Of a stretch of DNA of 64,000 nucleotides, positions 1 to 10,475 are shown piece by piece (position 1 is the stretch's first letter; every line of letters begins with the position of its first letter). The DNA lies in the NCBI GenBank assembly GCA_022494885.1, contig JAGVSM010001697.1, positions 62,001 through 126,000 of the forward strand, in the 5' to 3' direction. Under the pieces are notes generated by a model that did no database searches, was not told the origin of the DNA, and was given only the letters and a program-made list of their open reading frames with translations. The stretch comes from Micrasema longulum. Its lineage: Eukaryota; Arthropoda; Insecta; Trichoptera; Brachycentridae. Made by a program: the position numbers and the translations under genes.

Positions 1-299
1 CTTGGTTACGCTTGAATGTTTACTGCCATTTATATGTTTTGTTTGTCGGCTTTTCCTTGAGAAGTAGGAACCTGAGCAGCCTGGCAGTACCTACCGCATT
101 GCAACAATTCACAAATTCCATATTCAAATAAAACACACATCCGTATTTTTTCTTCAAACAAATTATGTCTTCTGTTATCCGCACTATAAAATACTAGCAA
201 GAAATAATATTCGTACCGCTATCTTGCAATAGGAAGTTACCGCTTAAGTGTCAGCATTAATATCATCACCGCAACCAATAATCCTGATACACCAAACAG

Positions 300-374
300 A
301 ATAAGAAAGAACTTGACATCCGCATCATTCCCGCATTAATATCTGGTGGAGCAAGGGGGAACACTTCAACACAG
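300..374 (+). CDS. Candidate internal exon, unidentified protein
   Basis: A 75-base open segment runs from an AG (bases 298-299) to a perfect donor, ACAG followed by GTGAGT at 375. Read in phase 0 it gives 25 residues starting NKKELDIRIIPAL and ending GNTSTQ, with no stop. The frame has a TGA just upstream, so the left edge has to be a splice site if it is coding. The upstream tract is C/A-rich rather than pyrimidine-rich, which weakens the acceptor. The family is not recognised. It lies on the same strand as the stronger terminal exon at 6768-7041 and could belong to that gene, but the phases do not close directly: this exon ends in phase 0 and the terminal exon needs one base to complete a codon. 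It could also be chance. Confidence 0.35.
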
Positions 375-539
375 GTGAGTCGATTTCCATTGCATATTAA
401 GTGGCAGAAAACGTTCTTAGTAACGTGTTTGTTGGCTGACCTTGTTGGACCATCTTGGATCTGTTCATGCGCTCTCTAAGCCATCGAGGAATTAACTTTT
501 GCGCCTCTCTCTCGCGTCACCAATACTTTTACATTGTTT

Positions 540-1343
540 GTATTATTTTTTATACAAAATAATGTTCTCTCACTGAGGTGTCCCGTGCCGAGGGAAACAT
601 TTTACAAAATGTAAAAACATGCCTTAAATTTGACATTTAACAAAGTTAACATGATAATAACAACAAAAAAACGTAATTAATCCAATTAACCTAATTATCA
701 TTAGTATAAAATACATTAAAAAACTGAAATGATCATACAAAACAACCAATTTATATAGATCAATAAAACAAATTTCATAAACAGTACACACATTTTACCT
801 ATTTGGCTTGATCCACTCATTGATCCGTGCGCAACCCACCTCCACTATTCGTTTCTTAATAGCAATTTTATATTGTGAGAACTTACTAATTGTCCTTATG
901 GATAATGGAAGTAGATTTTACACTTGAACCGAGTAGTAGGCCAATCCTCTTTGACCGAAGGTTGTATTTTTTTTTTGCAGCATCAGGGTGGAGTATCTAG
1001 TAACTCTTGTATTTGTAACGGAAGGTAGAGAATAATGTTTACGTGCGTATAGTAACAAAGCTTTTACATAAAGTGGTTTTATCGATTTTACATTAAGATT
1101 TTCAAATATACTGAGAGAGCTAGTTCTGATTGGGACTCTATGGATAATTTTTATTCAATCTTTTTGTGCAATTATTATTTGCTTGATCAGTGTGTCATTT
1201 GCACATCCCCATCCAATTATCCCATATTCCAAAACTGATTGAGTTATTGCGTAATATATTTTTACAAGTTCTTTAAGGCTAATTATACGAGTATTTCTTA
1301 TAGTTTTAAAAAGGTAAATTAGCTTTTTCAATTTATTTTTCAT
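540..1343 (-). pseudogene. LINE reverse transcriptase C-terminal relic and 3' UTR
   Basis: The minus strand from 1343 encodes the region after the reverse transcriptase palm of a CR1/Jockey-type non-LTR retrotransposon. It has the typical block YYAITQSVLEYGIIGWG. A TGA at about 1155 marks a frameshift; the reading resumes as KIIHRVPIRTSS, continues to a block ending TTFGQRGLAYYS, has one in-frame TAG, and goes on through NLLPLSIRTISKFSQYK to a stop at 795-797. That second block matches the usual LINE ending (GDRAF...LPLNIR...FK). Bases 540-794 look like its 3' UTR. The copy is dead and truncated at its 5' side, the common fate of LINE insertions. Confidence 0.75.
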
Positions 1344-1569
1344 ATGTTCGATTTGATAAGTCCATATATACGAACAGAATACTAAGAAAGCATGTACATA
1401 AAAACATATTTAAACATTTTCGATGTTTTTAAATATTTATCATACAAAAGTTGACCGAAAAAATAAATGACATATTTTACGTTGCGTGATAATAGCAGGC
1501 GTTACTCAGGGGTGATTATGTGGCTTTATGAATTTAAACAGTGCTAATTAATATCGAGTGTCTGAGTGA

Positions 1570-1737
1570 TTCCGAAACATCAACAGGCCAGGAGGCCCAA
1601 TTGCTGTGCTGAATCACATCAATGAACACCCAGACTTGAGAAAAATCACATTTTAATTTTTGTGTTCTCACTGGGAATCAAACCCAAAACTTTCCGTAGG
1701 TGAGTAAACGTCTTGATCACTACACTGTGGAGGCCGC
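1570..1737 (-). repeat. SINE-A copy (tRNA-derived)
   Basis: One of four copies of a SINE seen also at 21376, 29770 and 62481. The head, on the minus strand, begins GGCCTCC and carries pol III A-box and B-box-like blocks. The body ends with the conserved piece AGGCCTCCTGGCCTGTTG. This copy is diverged in the B box. Confidence 0.75.
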
Positions 1738-1789
1738 TTTATCATTAACGGAAGACATATTTCCAAGTGATACCGAAGCATCCTGAATG

Positions 1790-1960
1790 GATAACGTGCG
1801 GGTATTTACTAATATGCGTCCAGGGATTGTAAAAAAAATACAGTGAATTTAATAAAAAATAAATATTTTACATTGACCCTGCCAGAAACTTAACCCGGGA
1901 CCTCAAAAATGGTTGGCGAACGCGCGAACTATTACACTATGTCAATGAAACTAAAAATTT
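1790..1960 (-). repeat. SINE-C fragment
   Basis: Shares the blocks GGTTGGCGCGTTCG (here degenerate) and CCTGCCAGAAA...CCCGGGACCTC with other SINE-C copies at 17755, 36400 and 55030. These are the tRNA-like head plus the start of the body, read on minus. Confidence 0.55.
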
Positions 1961-2055
1961 TTTTTAAATATTTTTGTTCAAAACATTAATTTTGCAGTCA
2001 AATATTTTGAATGCATGGTAGTAAATATAAGTATTTAACCATTTACCGACTTTTT

Positions 2056-2099
2056 ATGTCTACCAGTTTGGAGATATACCCGTCCCGTCATCAAGACAC
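2056..2099 (-). ncRNA. Degenerate hammerhead ribozyme-like motif
   Basis: On the minus strand: stem I strand GTGTC, core TTGATGA (canonical CTGATGA with one change at its first base), a stem II region with GGGACGGGTATATCTC, then CAAAC where GAAAC is expected, a two-base loop, cleavage triplet GTA and the second stem I strand GACAT. Stem I pairs over 5 bp. The two core changes should make it inactive. It is recognisable by alignment with the other copies. Confidence 0.5.
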
Positions 2100-2322
2100 T
2101 CACTACACCAACATGCAAATACTATAGTACACTTTCACCTTAACCATCACCATGGCATAAATAGTACATTTACCATAACATGCACTGCATGTTCGGACAT
2201 GATGGTGTTTGCATCTCATTCAACTCTGAATGTTATTTATGTATTTTTTCGTAAATACTATGTATACTGCGGTGATGGTAAAGGTAAAAGTGTATTTTAG
2301 TATTTGCATGTTGGTGAAGTGA

Positions 2323-2366
2323 GTGTCCTGACGAAGAGACGGATACGTCTCAAAACCGGTACACAT
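2323..2366 (+). ncRNA. Hammerhead ribozyme-like motif (type I)
   Basis: Stem I strand GTGTC is followed by the exact core CTGACGA, a perfect 6-bp stem II (GAGACG with CGTCTC) closed by a GATA loop, then AAAA where GAAA is needed, C, the two-base loop CG, GT, and the triplet base A. The second stem I strand is CACAT, one mismatch from the GACAT seen in sister copies. One extra A sits between the core and stem II in all copies. The change of the first G of GAAA would be expected to abolish cleavage. Confidence 0.6.
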
Positions 2367-2462
2367 AAAAAGTCGGTAAGTGGTTAAATAAAAATATCAA
2401 CTAAGATTTATATTTAATATTTTTAAAATAGCGGTAATTTGAAGAAACTGTTTAACTTGTAT

Positions 2463-2850
2463 GCATCATCATCATCACCCTATTTGTACCTAGAGTGCAT
2501 AGGTCACTGCATGGTCACTGTAATTGCTGCGTTTCTAGATCATTTTGGATAAATGAGAGGTAAGGTGATCAGTTTTTTGCTTCAGGCGCCTGCCCAGGAA
2601 CATTGAAATATTGCAGTGTAGAACCACTTTCAAAACCAATATTTCTAATCTAAGTAGATTCGCCAGGGATCAAACCCAGCACCTCAAATAGGTAGGAAAA
2701 CTCGTCAAACAATACACAACAAGGTGGACTTTTCTGTACTCAATTTCGTTTTTCCATTGTAGCCATTTCGTCAAAAACGCTTGTCCGTGGTTCTGGTTCT
2801 TTTTCACACTCAGAACTGTAGTCTGTATCCACTCCGACATTAAATGAAAG
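2463..2850 (-). repeat. SINE-C copy, near full length
   Basis: Read on minus, it runs from the 5' body (CAGAACCACGGACAAGCG) through a tRNA-like block (AGGTGCTGGGTTTGATCC) and the CAGGCGCCTGAAGC region to a 3' end of repeated ATG triplets. SINE-C copies share this order and the ATG-rich tail. It is the most complete copy in the window. Confidence 0.6.
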
Positions 2851-3080
2851 ATTATTTAACTTAAAAATCCAATTGGTATCGTAAATACATAAGTACATTA
2901 TGGTTTCAATATTGATTCATTCAGTTTGAAGGCGCCAAGTCACAAGTTGGCAAGTAATGTACCAACTTGGTAAAGTACACAAGTGAAATTTCACATGGTG
3001 GTATACTTATATACTGCATGAGCAAAGTTTGCTAAAGAATTTAAACATGAGCTTAAAGTTTTTTCCCAAAATTAACTTAC

Positions 3081-3179
3081 TTCAGACACGTCCTGAACTT
3101 TATTCGCTGAAGTTTGCATTAGATTATCTAGAAACATTTTGACCGATCGCGTAGTGGATGCTTTCAATGTGTTAAGAGG
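3081..3179 (-). CDS. Candidate internal exon, unidentified
   Basis: On minus, an AG (ending CTCTAG) is followed by 33 codons without a stop and then by GAA and a perfect donor, GTAAGT. The peptide begins PLNTLKASTTRSVK and ends ANKVQDVSE; both edges are phase 0. Base composition is less AT-rich than the surroundings. Against it: the pyrimidine tract is poor, and in a sequence this long a GTAAGT with 33 open codons in front can occur by chance. No family is recognised. Confidence 0.3.
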
Positions 3180-3424
3180 CTAGAGGTTTTGTAGCGTAAA
3201 CAAAGCACTATGTTTAACTTGGCGAAGTTAAGACCGAAAAACTTATCTCTTAAGCTTGTTTAAAAATTCACAATTTCAGATTAATTTAATGACAATGACA
3301 AGTTAAAAGCCCCGAAAATGCCTTGATGTTTAAGCTCCAAGATAAAATTCTACGAGAGGTAAATTTCAATACCAGTCTTTAGTGTAAATTCTGGAAAAGG
3401 AAATCAAATAGAGATAATTCTACC

Positions 3425-3675
3425 TCGTTGTATAGTAGATGGCGCATTCGCCTACCAGCTTGACGTCTTAAGTTCAATTCCTGACAGGGTGGACGTAAAA
3501 TATTTATTTTTAAAGGTGATTCTACCATTTGCATTACATACAGTTGGCCTTGTGTCATAGTTCCGATAGCGTATGATTGATCACTTTATCTTCTATGTAA
3601 AATAAAGCATCAATTCTACACACCACTAGGTTCTGGGTGTGGATAGGGGAATGATGATGGTGATGATTGTTCTAA
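3425..3675 (+). repeat. SINE-C copy with intact A/B-box-like head
   Basis: The head has GTTGTATAGTAGATGGCG and CGCATTCGCCTACC, then the B-box-like AGTTCAATTCC and the sequence CAGGGTGGACGTAAAATAT. The body has TAGCGTATGATTGATCA, and it ends in a run of ATGATG triplets (3650-3667). This is the clearest tRNA-like head of the family. Confidence 0.65.
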
Positions 3676-3679
3676 AAAC

Positions 3680-5280
3680 ATTTGGACAAACTTAAAAAAA
3701 AAAAATTCAAACGTAACTAATTTTCTATTTTATATTTTCGTCAAATTTGGTTTGAAGCATTGGAAACATTAAAAATGTAGAGTTCAGCATATACGAGTAA
3801 ATGATAAATATAAATTTGTATTTGTTTTTTACTAATAATGGCATCCGATGGCAGTTTACATGATCTACATTTCTGTTTTTAAAAAAATTACCTAAAGACT
3901 CAATTTTTCAAAATAATGAAACAAGAAAAAAAATTCTCACAGTTCGTAAAGGGTAGATGTTAATTAATTACAGTAGGCTTTCAACTTTCCCACATAATTG
4001 ATTCCTTAAAATGTGTGCCAATGTTAAGTGTTCCAATGTCGAAAGATGTAAAAAAGGTCACCAAAACTGTATTTTATATTATTTTGTTATCAGAGGCGTG
4101 TTTAGTCGCTTTAAGGTGGTTTCCTTATTAACTTGTCAAGAGTTCGTTGTACATCATATTCTGAGTCTTTTTTTATCGCCCTACTTGCATATGATTTAAT
4201 TTAATGTTCTCTATTGGGATCCCATTCTTTTTAACTATCAAAAAAATTTCAAAATGGATGAAGGCCTCATTTATATTTTTGATTGTTAAAGTCTTGACGA
4301 TTTCATCGGTTTGATCTTTCTCGAGTTGTTTCTCAATTAAGTATTCATTTGGCAGAGGTTCTGAATGAGATTTAATCAACGGAACATCTTATTTGTTGAC
4401 ACCCAAGTTTAATTCATGAATTAGGCTAACAATTTCATATGTAAAGGTTTCAGAGTTTATACGTGTATGATTTATATTATAAATTGTAGTGCTTTCACAC
4501 TTATAGATTACGCAGACAGGGTATAGTCTAAGCTTATAACCGAGTTGCACAGTTTAAATGCTTCCAAAGTTTCTTCTAAATAAAAAATCTCTCATCATTT
4601 GTGGGCATAAAATTGTTTCCAGAAACTCTTTGTAGTTGACTTGTTTATTTCAATATTGCTTTTTGCATTCCACAACATTATAGTTCTTCCAAAATTATCC
4701 TAATGCGGGCACACATTCTCTGTCAGTTTCTGAATTGGCCAAACTTATTATTTTTCCTTAAACATTATCATTCCAATGTAGTTTTTTCTATTTGACTACG
4801 AGAGCAACTCCGTGGAAGCAAACATTTTTTGTAATATCGATAAAAACCTATAAATACATCATTTCTTTAAATGTGCGAAATAGCAAAGTGTGCAAATTTA
4901 GATTGTACGTTAGTCTAGGACCACCTTTACTGAAAATAAAAAGATACTTTTTAATATGTTAAAGGGGTTTAAAACTGTTATATCTCTAAAAATCATTTTT
5001 TGAAATCATATTTTATATCCTCTACGCTTCATATGTTTATTGAATTTGGTAGTGATTCAAGACTGACAGATAAAAAAATATTTTAATAATCACAAAGTTA
5101 GTGCCTCGAATTTAATTTTATTTATTGAGATATTATTTTTTTTATATCTAAATGTGAATACAAAAGCTTCTTTGTTACGGTGTGTTATTCAACTCTTGGA
5201 CAAAATAATCTGGCCCACAGTTTTGTACGTCCGTACTAAGGTTTTACCTTTTCCTAACAATGGAAAGTTCTGCTTGACTT
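3680..5280. other. AT-rich stretch with one coding-like relic
   Basis: Apart from a purine-rich open frame on minus at 4173-4379, which encodes a 68-residue K/E/I-rich peptide (PLPNEYLIEKQLEKDQ within it) of no recognised family, I see no gene, RNA or named repeat here. Other frames on minus up to about 4800 read as broken fragments with stops, so a badly decayed transposon gene is possible. Confidence 0.25.
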
Positions 5281-5287
5281 TTTTCAG

Positions 5288-5377
5288 AGTCTGGGTACAT
5301 TTATTATATTCACAAACCGGCACCACGCTAGAGGAGGGATTTTAAAGTCAGCAGTTAATTTACACAATGCTTTTAAT
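5288..5377 (+). CDS. Candidate internal exon, unidentified
   Basis: A good acceptor (TGCTTGACTTTTTTCAG) is followed by 30 open codons reading SLGTFIIFTNRHH, then GGILKSAVNLHNAFN, and a donor-like GTAGGT at 5378. Phase 0 on both sides, so it could follow the candidate exon 300-374 directly. The step to the terminal exon at 6768 then fails by phase unless another exon or another donor is used: the GT at 5383 joined to an acceptor inside TCGAG at 6768 would restore the frame. The codons are AT-rich. Moderate acceptor, weak donor, no homology. Confidence 0.25.
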
Positions 5378-5561
5378 GTAGGTTACAAAATGAAATAATC
5401 AAAACTATTAGGTGTTAACTTAAGTTGTGTCCGTTTTTATCTAAATTAAAAAATGAACACTCAATGTAAAACGAAATGGTAGGCCGTTCGAAATATATTT
5501 TTTGCTCTACAAGGTATTGTGTTTACTTACGCTATACATATTATTATTTTTTCGTAATAAA

Positions 5562-5742
5562 AAATAAAAATATTTACGTTCTTATGAATTAGCCAAACGT
5601 TTTTATTTTTGGGGCTATTTTCAACGAGTTGTAAATAACTCAATATTAAAAAATGGGAACCAAATTGTGGTTGAGCGGGTTGCGAACCTTGGACCTCTGA
5701 TCCGTGAATACGTGACACTAGCCACGGAACCACAACTCGGTT
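5562..5742 (-). repeat. SINE-B copy
   Basis: On minus the head reads CCGAGTTGTGGTTCCGTGGC with TAGTGTCACG, a B-box-like GGTTCGCAACCC, then the body AACTCGTTGAAAATAGCC and an A-rich 3' end. Same family as the copies at 13102, 14108, 20410 and 24525. Confidence 0.7.
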
Positions 5743-6767
5743 CAAATATGAATACAAAATAAATTATTTTATTTGATTACGAGTCTTAAAATGGTATGTC
5801 TAGTAGTCAAAAGTATTTTCGACAACTAATTCTATTTGCTTTCAATCGAAGGAATATAGCTGACAAAGATGCTCGCTATATTTGTGCAGTTGTCGGTAAA
5901 GATACTTTGAATTAAAAGATAGCTCATCTATGCTTTTTGCGCGTCGAAAGTCAAACGGCACTACAGCGTCACTGCACTTCAGCGGCGCTGCACTTTAGCG
6001 ACGCTACGCGACAAAATTATGATAGTAATTTACTAGTTAAATTAGTTTTTTTTCTAATCTACCTCTGATTTAATAGTAACATAAAGCAAAACGTCTTTTT
6101 TAAAATAATTTATTCAAAAATCCCTTTAAAAATAATAAAAAATGACTTTTTTGTTTATGAAAACAATTACTTCACACATATTTATTATTTAAAAATGTGT
6201 GTAAAAAAGTTTGTCAAAGTGGGGGAATTATTGGACACAGTCCGATGTATTCAAATATGATTCTACGCTTTTCTGAACTATTCTTAATTCTATGCTTCAT
6301 TATTTAAATACGTAAGACAGATGTACGAAGTCTCGTATCATCTGTAAGCTCGCGTTACACCAAAGCCACACAAGAGTTAACATAATACTAGTAATGTATT
6401 TCGTAATCATAATATTACGTAGGTAGCATGTATTCGTTAGGTTTTTAATTTACTATTTTCTATCACAAGATATCTGCCACCTTATTAGTTGCTTCATTTA
6501 ACCTGCCGGAAATCCGAAGGTTCTAGGTCCGTCCCTAAAATAAGGATCTGTATTTCGTTTTGGAAGGATACATTTAGTACAATAAGTAGTAAAGAGAAGG
6601 ATGTCAAATCTAACGATAATATAAGTTACGGATTTTTGTTGGTTAAATTATTTTATTTACTTTTAACTGGCGTCCTTGCCCCTTTGGATCAATGTCGATT
6701 TTTGTTTATTCCACTAATCACGCGTTTTTTGCGGAAGTAACCCCCCTTCCTCTGTACCTTCCTTTAG

Positions 6768-7041
6768 TCGAGGTGCGAATGTGCCAGTGAGAGTATGTGT
6801 CGATCGACCTAGTGAAAATAGCATTTTAAACAAGCAAGTGGGTCCAGCGGGGCTAAGACACCATTTACGTAACCTTTTGTTTTATAATATATCCACCATG
6901 GACAAGCAAGTTGCCGGCCGAAGCAGTACCGGGGCTCATACCACAGACCAAGAAGACGAAATGGAACAGTGGCTTCTCGAACAACTCACTGATAATTATC
7001 CTACATCATCAGTGGTGAAAACAAGTCCTGGAGCGCAATAA
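6768..7041 (+). CDS. Terminal coding exon of an unidentified gene
   Basis: A near-ideal acceptor precedes this segment: CCCCCCTTCCTCTGTACC then TTCCTTTAG, ending at 6767. After one base that would complete a split codon, 90 sense codons follow without interruption, then TAA and, right after, TAG. The peptide starts RGANVPVRVCVDRPSEN and ends SSVVKTSPGAQ; near the C-terminus there is a very acidic stretch with DQEDEMEQWLLEQL. Base composition is much closer to balanced than the flanks, and the surrounding DNA is not a repeat found elsewhere in the window. The ATG at 6898 has a good start context (CCACC before ATGG), so a short single-exon frame of 47 codons is a second reading, but the open frame continues upstream to the splice site. 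No domain or family is recognised. Confidence 0.6.
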
Positions 7042-7338
7042 TAGGAAAATATGTTTGTGTGTTCTGGCAAGCGTGCGAAGACAATTCATTTAGGTTTTAT
7101 CCCATTTGAAACACATGCACTGTCAGAGTATACAAAATCTGTTTCAATTAGTAAAAAAAAAAATATTTTACCCATTGTTATTTCTATGGTTTATATGTTT
7201 TTTTTTTTTTTTTTTTTTTTCTTAAAAACATCCTTTCTTTTGTAAAAATATGTCATTAATTTGAGAACAAAAAAGTTTTAGTAAGTTTTATCGGTCAAAT
7301 GACTGAAAACTGTTTGTCAATATTGTTGTTTAAGAACA

Positions 7339-7428
7339 ATTAAAGTACATTTTTTGTAATTTAACAATGTTTTATTTACCAATTGACAGAATGTAAACCG
7401 TGTAATTATAAACAAAAATCAAAATAAA
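7339..7428 (+). promoter_or_regulatory. Possible polyadenylation signals
   Basis: ATTAAA at 7339 and AATAAA at 7423 lie 300-390 bases after the stop at 7041 and would suit a 3' UTR of the gene ending there. A run of 23 T (about 7199-7221) lies between. Such hexamers are common in AT-rich DNA, so support is weak. Confidence 0.3.
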
Positions 7429-7429
7429 A

Positions 7430-9290
7430 TCGAACTCATGACATTTTTTTTTTTTTTTTATAGGGTGGGTTTTATGTGACTCGAACGCCAGTAACTTAAT
7501 TTTTTACCACGACACCAGCTAAGAGTTAAAAAAGAACAAAGAATAGTATTATTCATAAAGATAAACCTCAATTGAGAAAAAATAAACAAATTGTTTAATT
7601 TTTTTCTTACATCTCATATATAAAACAGCCAAACATTTATTGAGTACAGAAAAAGAACAAATGTATCAACAATATTTTGAATCTTTCCTTATTTTTGTAT
7701 TCAAGAACTGGATTCAACCCCTTTGAGAGTTATAAATATTATATTAAAACAGAAATCAAGAAAATTTTAAAGAAGGATTTTTTTAAGCCAATCAACAGGC
7801 CTATGAAAGCCCTAATAGATTGGTTTTATTATGTAATCCTATGAACTTTTATTCATTTATTTAACACTTTATTAACATATACAATATATATATATATATA
7901 AATATATATATAAGGGCGGGCATATTGCTTTAAGGCAATTTCTTACTACCTACCAAAACCGTTCAGTTTGAGAAAATTACAAATACATGGACATATTGAA
8001 TCTTACAATTTTAAACTAAAATTAAAAACAAAGATCAAAAAAATAAAAATATGTAAAAAATTAACACTATACTGCGAATATAAATAAAACTTTATACTTA
8101 ACTTAAACAATCTTAGAATCTAAAATTGTAAATAAACGAATACAAAAAAACATTACGTAAGTATTTTGATTAAGAATAAACAACATTCACCTTAAATTCA
8201 ATAGTTTTAAACAAACATTTTATTAGTTAAATAAACTCTTGATGCTTTTTTTAGGAAAAAACCATCAGTAGCAGATATTAATGTTGATAAACGTTTTGAT
8301 GTTATTTCAATTTATACAAGAAAATGCTATGGAGGCAAATTGTGAGTTTACCAAGGCGATATTACCGTGGTGTTGACTTATTATTTACGAAACAATTTCT
8401 CCTTTTCTCCAAATTATTTATCCGTCAAATGATAATTGGTTTTCATATAATGTTTTTCTGAGCATAAATCTTTTGCGATAGTTTAGCGAACAACAAAATT
8501 ATCAAAATCGTTTATTTTGATACCAGCTCGGGAGTTTGAATCCAATTAAGATAAATAGGGTTTATCTAAACGATAATGTAAAGTAAAATAATACAATGGC
8601 AGAGAAAACAGTATTGAGACGACCCCTGGGTTTACTAAATACCATTCCTTCTGATAAACTCCCATGTAATCCACACACTTACCACATGGGGAATATAAAG
8701 GCCTAAAGTATTAAGAATCATGGCCTATTAGATACTTCAATTGTCTAATAATAAAACATATAAATACTTCTTAAATGCTGTATAGTTAAATTTCTTAGTG
8801 TTCTTTCCAAACTGTTACACACGATTTAATAATTATTTTTAGATTCTGATTCTAATTACGTTTAAATTAAACACTAAATTCCAGATTTTCTGGTAACTAC
8901 GTATTTAAATTGTATAAAATCACAAAAATATATTCAATATGTGGACTGGTTTCGGTTTTTCAACTTTCAAATCATACAAAGGTCATGTTCTGAAACCGGA
9001 GAGAAAACTGAAATTTTTGTTTTAATTTTAACTAATCCAAAGACTAATGACCTAAACAAAAGCACACTGTATAAAATCAACCTATCTGCCATTGTTTTAA
9101 ACATCTTTATTTCTGTAATTCATCCCTTTTGTTGATCTATGTGAAATTAAAGAGCTGAAACATTTATGAATGCGGGTGGCATTTTGACTAAATTCGTCTT
9201 TTATTTATATGATAAATTGCTATGAAAAAACATGTTGTTCATTTTTCGGCGGAATAACATATACACTATATACAGTCATTTCAAGTCTAA
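7430..9290. other. AT-rich stretch, mostly featureless
   Basis: Contains a (TA)n run at about 7884-7912. Next to it is a segment, about 7840-8000 on minus, with AATAAA-type signals and the phrase GGTAGGTAGTAAGAAATTGC, which resembles a LINE 3' end. No coding region, RNA gene or inverted repeat that I can support elsewhere in it. Confidence 0.4.
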
Positions 9291-9760
9291 TGGTGGAGCT
9301 TCACGATTAAGTTGGCGGTAGTATTGCTCGACGTAAAAGGGCTAAGATTTTTCATCTGTCATCATCTGCCGGGTAGCAGCGAAAACCCCTTTATAATACA
9401 TGCTTTGCATTTAGCTCACTATTTTCTTATTTCCGGCCTAGTGCTATCAGTATTAGCTGTATCTAGGATTAGATTCGTTAGTAATATCTCCATCTCTGGT
9501 CTATCGTTAGTTCGGCGCCACAGTCCAGTGCTCTGGCGGCAATGTCGTTAATCCAGCACACACAGCGCCAATCCAATTGAATGCAATTAACGCCAATCAT
9601 CCGAGCCGAAGCCGCCCCTAAAGGCTGACAGGATACCTCGGGGGATGCATCGCTATTTACAATCGTTTTGAAGTACCGAATCCCATTTACGTCAGCAAAT
9701 TTACATAGACATAGTGAGATTACGGACTTGATTCCCTGTGAGTCCATCAAAAGAAAGATA
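9290..9760. other. GC-elevated, non-repetitive island
   Basis: About 470 bases that are clearly less AT-rich than both flanks and match no repeat in the window. The minus strand is open for 90 codons (9478-9750) and the plus strand for 79 (9312-9551), but neither product is recognisable, neither has good splice edges, and the two overlap. Several homeodomain-like ATTA/TAAT cores sit around 9545-9600. It could be an unrecognised exon or a conserved regulatory element. Confidence 0.3.
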
Positions 9761-10008
9761 TAATTAAAAAGAGACGATGCTTTATAACCCCGACAGAAAA
9801 ATTCTCCAGAGAAGGCAACGGGAAACTACTCTTGTTACCTTATCTCAGGATTCATTATGGCGAGTACATACAATAAGCAGTTCTGGCTGCGGAATTAAAA
9901 ATGTTTCTTGGCTTTTAAAAATTATTTATTGTGTTTTCCAAAACTTATCTGATATTTTATTAGAGTAAATTATTTTGTGAACGAATGTATTTTTTTAAAA
10001 ATACTTTT

Positions 10009-10152
10009 TAAATTTTATTTTATTTCATTTCATTTTATTTTATTTTGTTTTATTTTATTTTATTTTATTTTATTTTATTTTATTTTGTTTTATTTTATTT
10101 TATTTTGTTTTATTTTATTTAATTTTATTTTATTTTATTTTATTTTATTTGG
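10009..10152 (+). repeat. (TTTTA)n microsatellite
   Basis: About 140 bases of TTTTA/TTTTG pentamers with scattered variants such as TTTCA. It produces an open F/L/Y/I frame on plus that is not a gene. Confidence 0.95.
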
Positions 10153-10186
10153 GAAACCAATAGTTCTACAAACATATTATGAATAA

Positions 10187-10475
10187 CAAATTACAACCGG
10201 GAGAAAGAAAACTTTAGAGAAGGAAATATGGAAGTATGGGCAGTTACAGGGCTTATGCTCTGTCATTGGCTTGTTTAAGTGGCCACTATTCACACTATGT
10301 AACGTTTACCATTTTGTTTATGTTTAAACATCAATATTTCTTCAACTCTTCCATCGGGGATAGTGTATAAAACGGCCACTTAAACCAGCCAATGACAGAT
10401 CATAAGCCCTGTAAATGCCCAGAATTTCGTATTCCCTTCCCTAAAATGTTCTCTATTCCTGTTGAAATTTGACTT
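10187..10475. repeat. Modular repeat, foldback copy
   Basis: Module B (ATTACAACCGGGAG...GGGCTTATG...CTGTCATTGGCTTG) runs plus from 10187 and is mirrored from about 10370 to 10475 (GGCCACTTAAACCAGCCA...CATAAGCCCTGTAAATGCC). The two arms can form a hairpin of about 100 bp. Same family as the copies at 11470, 16790, 18140, 19425, 26440, 30535, 35690, 38095, 44735 and 45489. Confidence 0.8.

Larger units (their letters stand above)
2030..2395. mobile_element. Penelope-like/retrozyme-like inverted pair with two hammerhead-like motifs
   Basis: Two arms of about 130 bp face each other in inverted orientation. The left arm begins TTTAACCATTTACCGAC and the right arm ends GTCGGTAAGTGGTTAAA. Each arm carries a hammerhead-like core (listed separately) followed by the same tail. 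The spacer, about 2130-2290, has a TGCATTGTT-free AT-rich middle with no ORF. The same head-to-head layout recurs at 41225-41465. Penelope-like elements are known to encode type I hammerheads in terminal repeats that can be direct or inverted, so this is best read as a decayed terminal-repeat pair of such an element. No reverse transcriptase is linked to it here. Confidence 0.65.
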
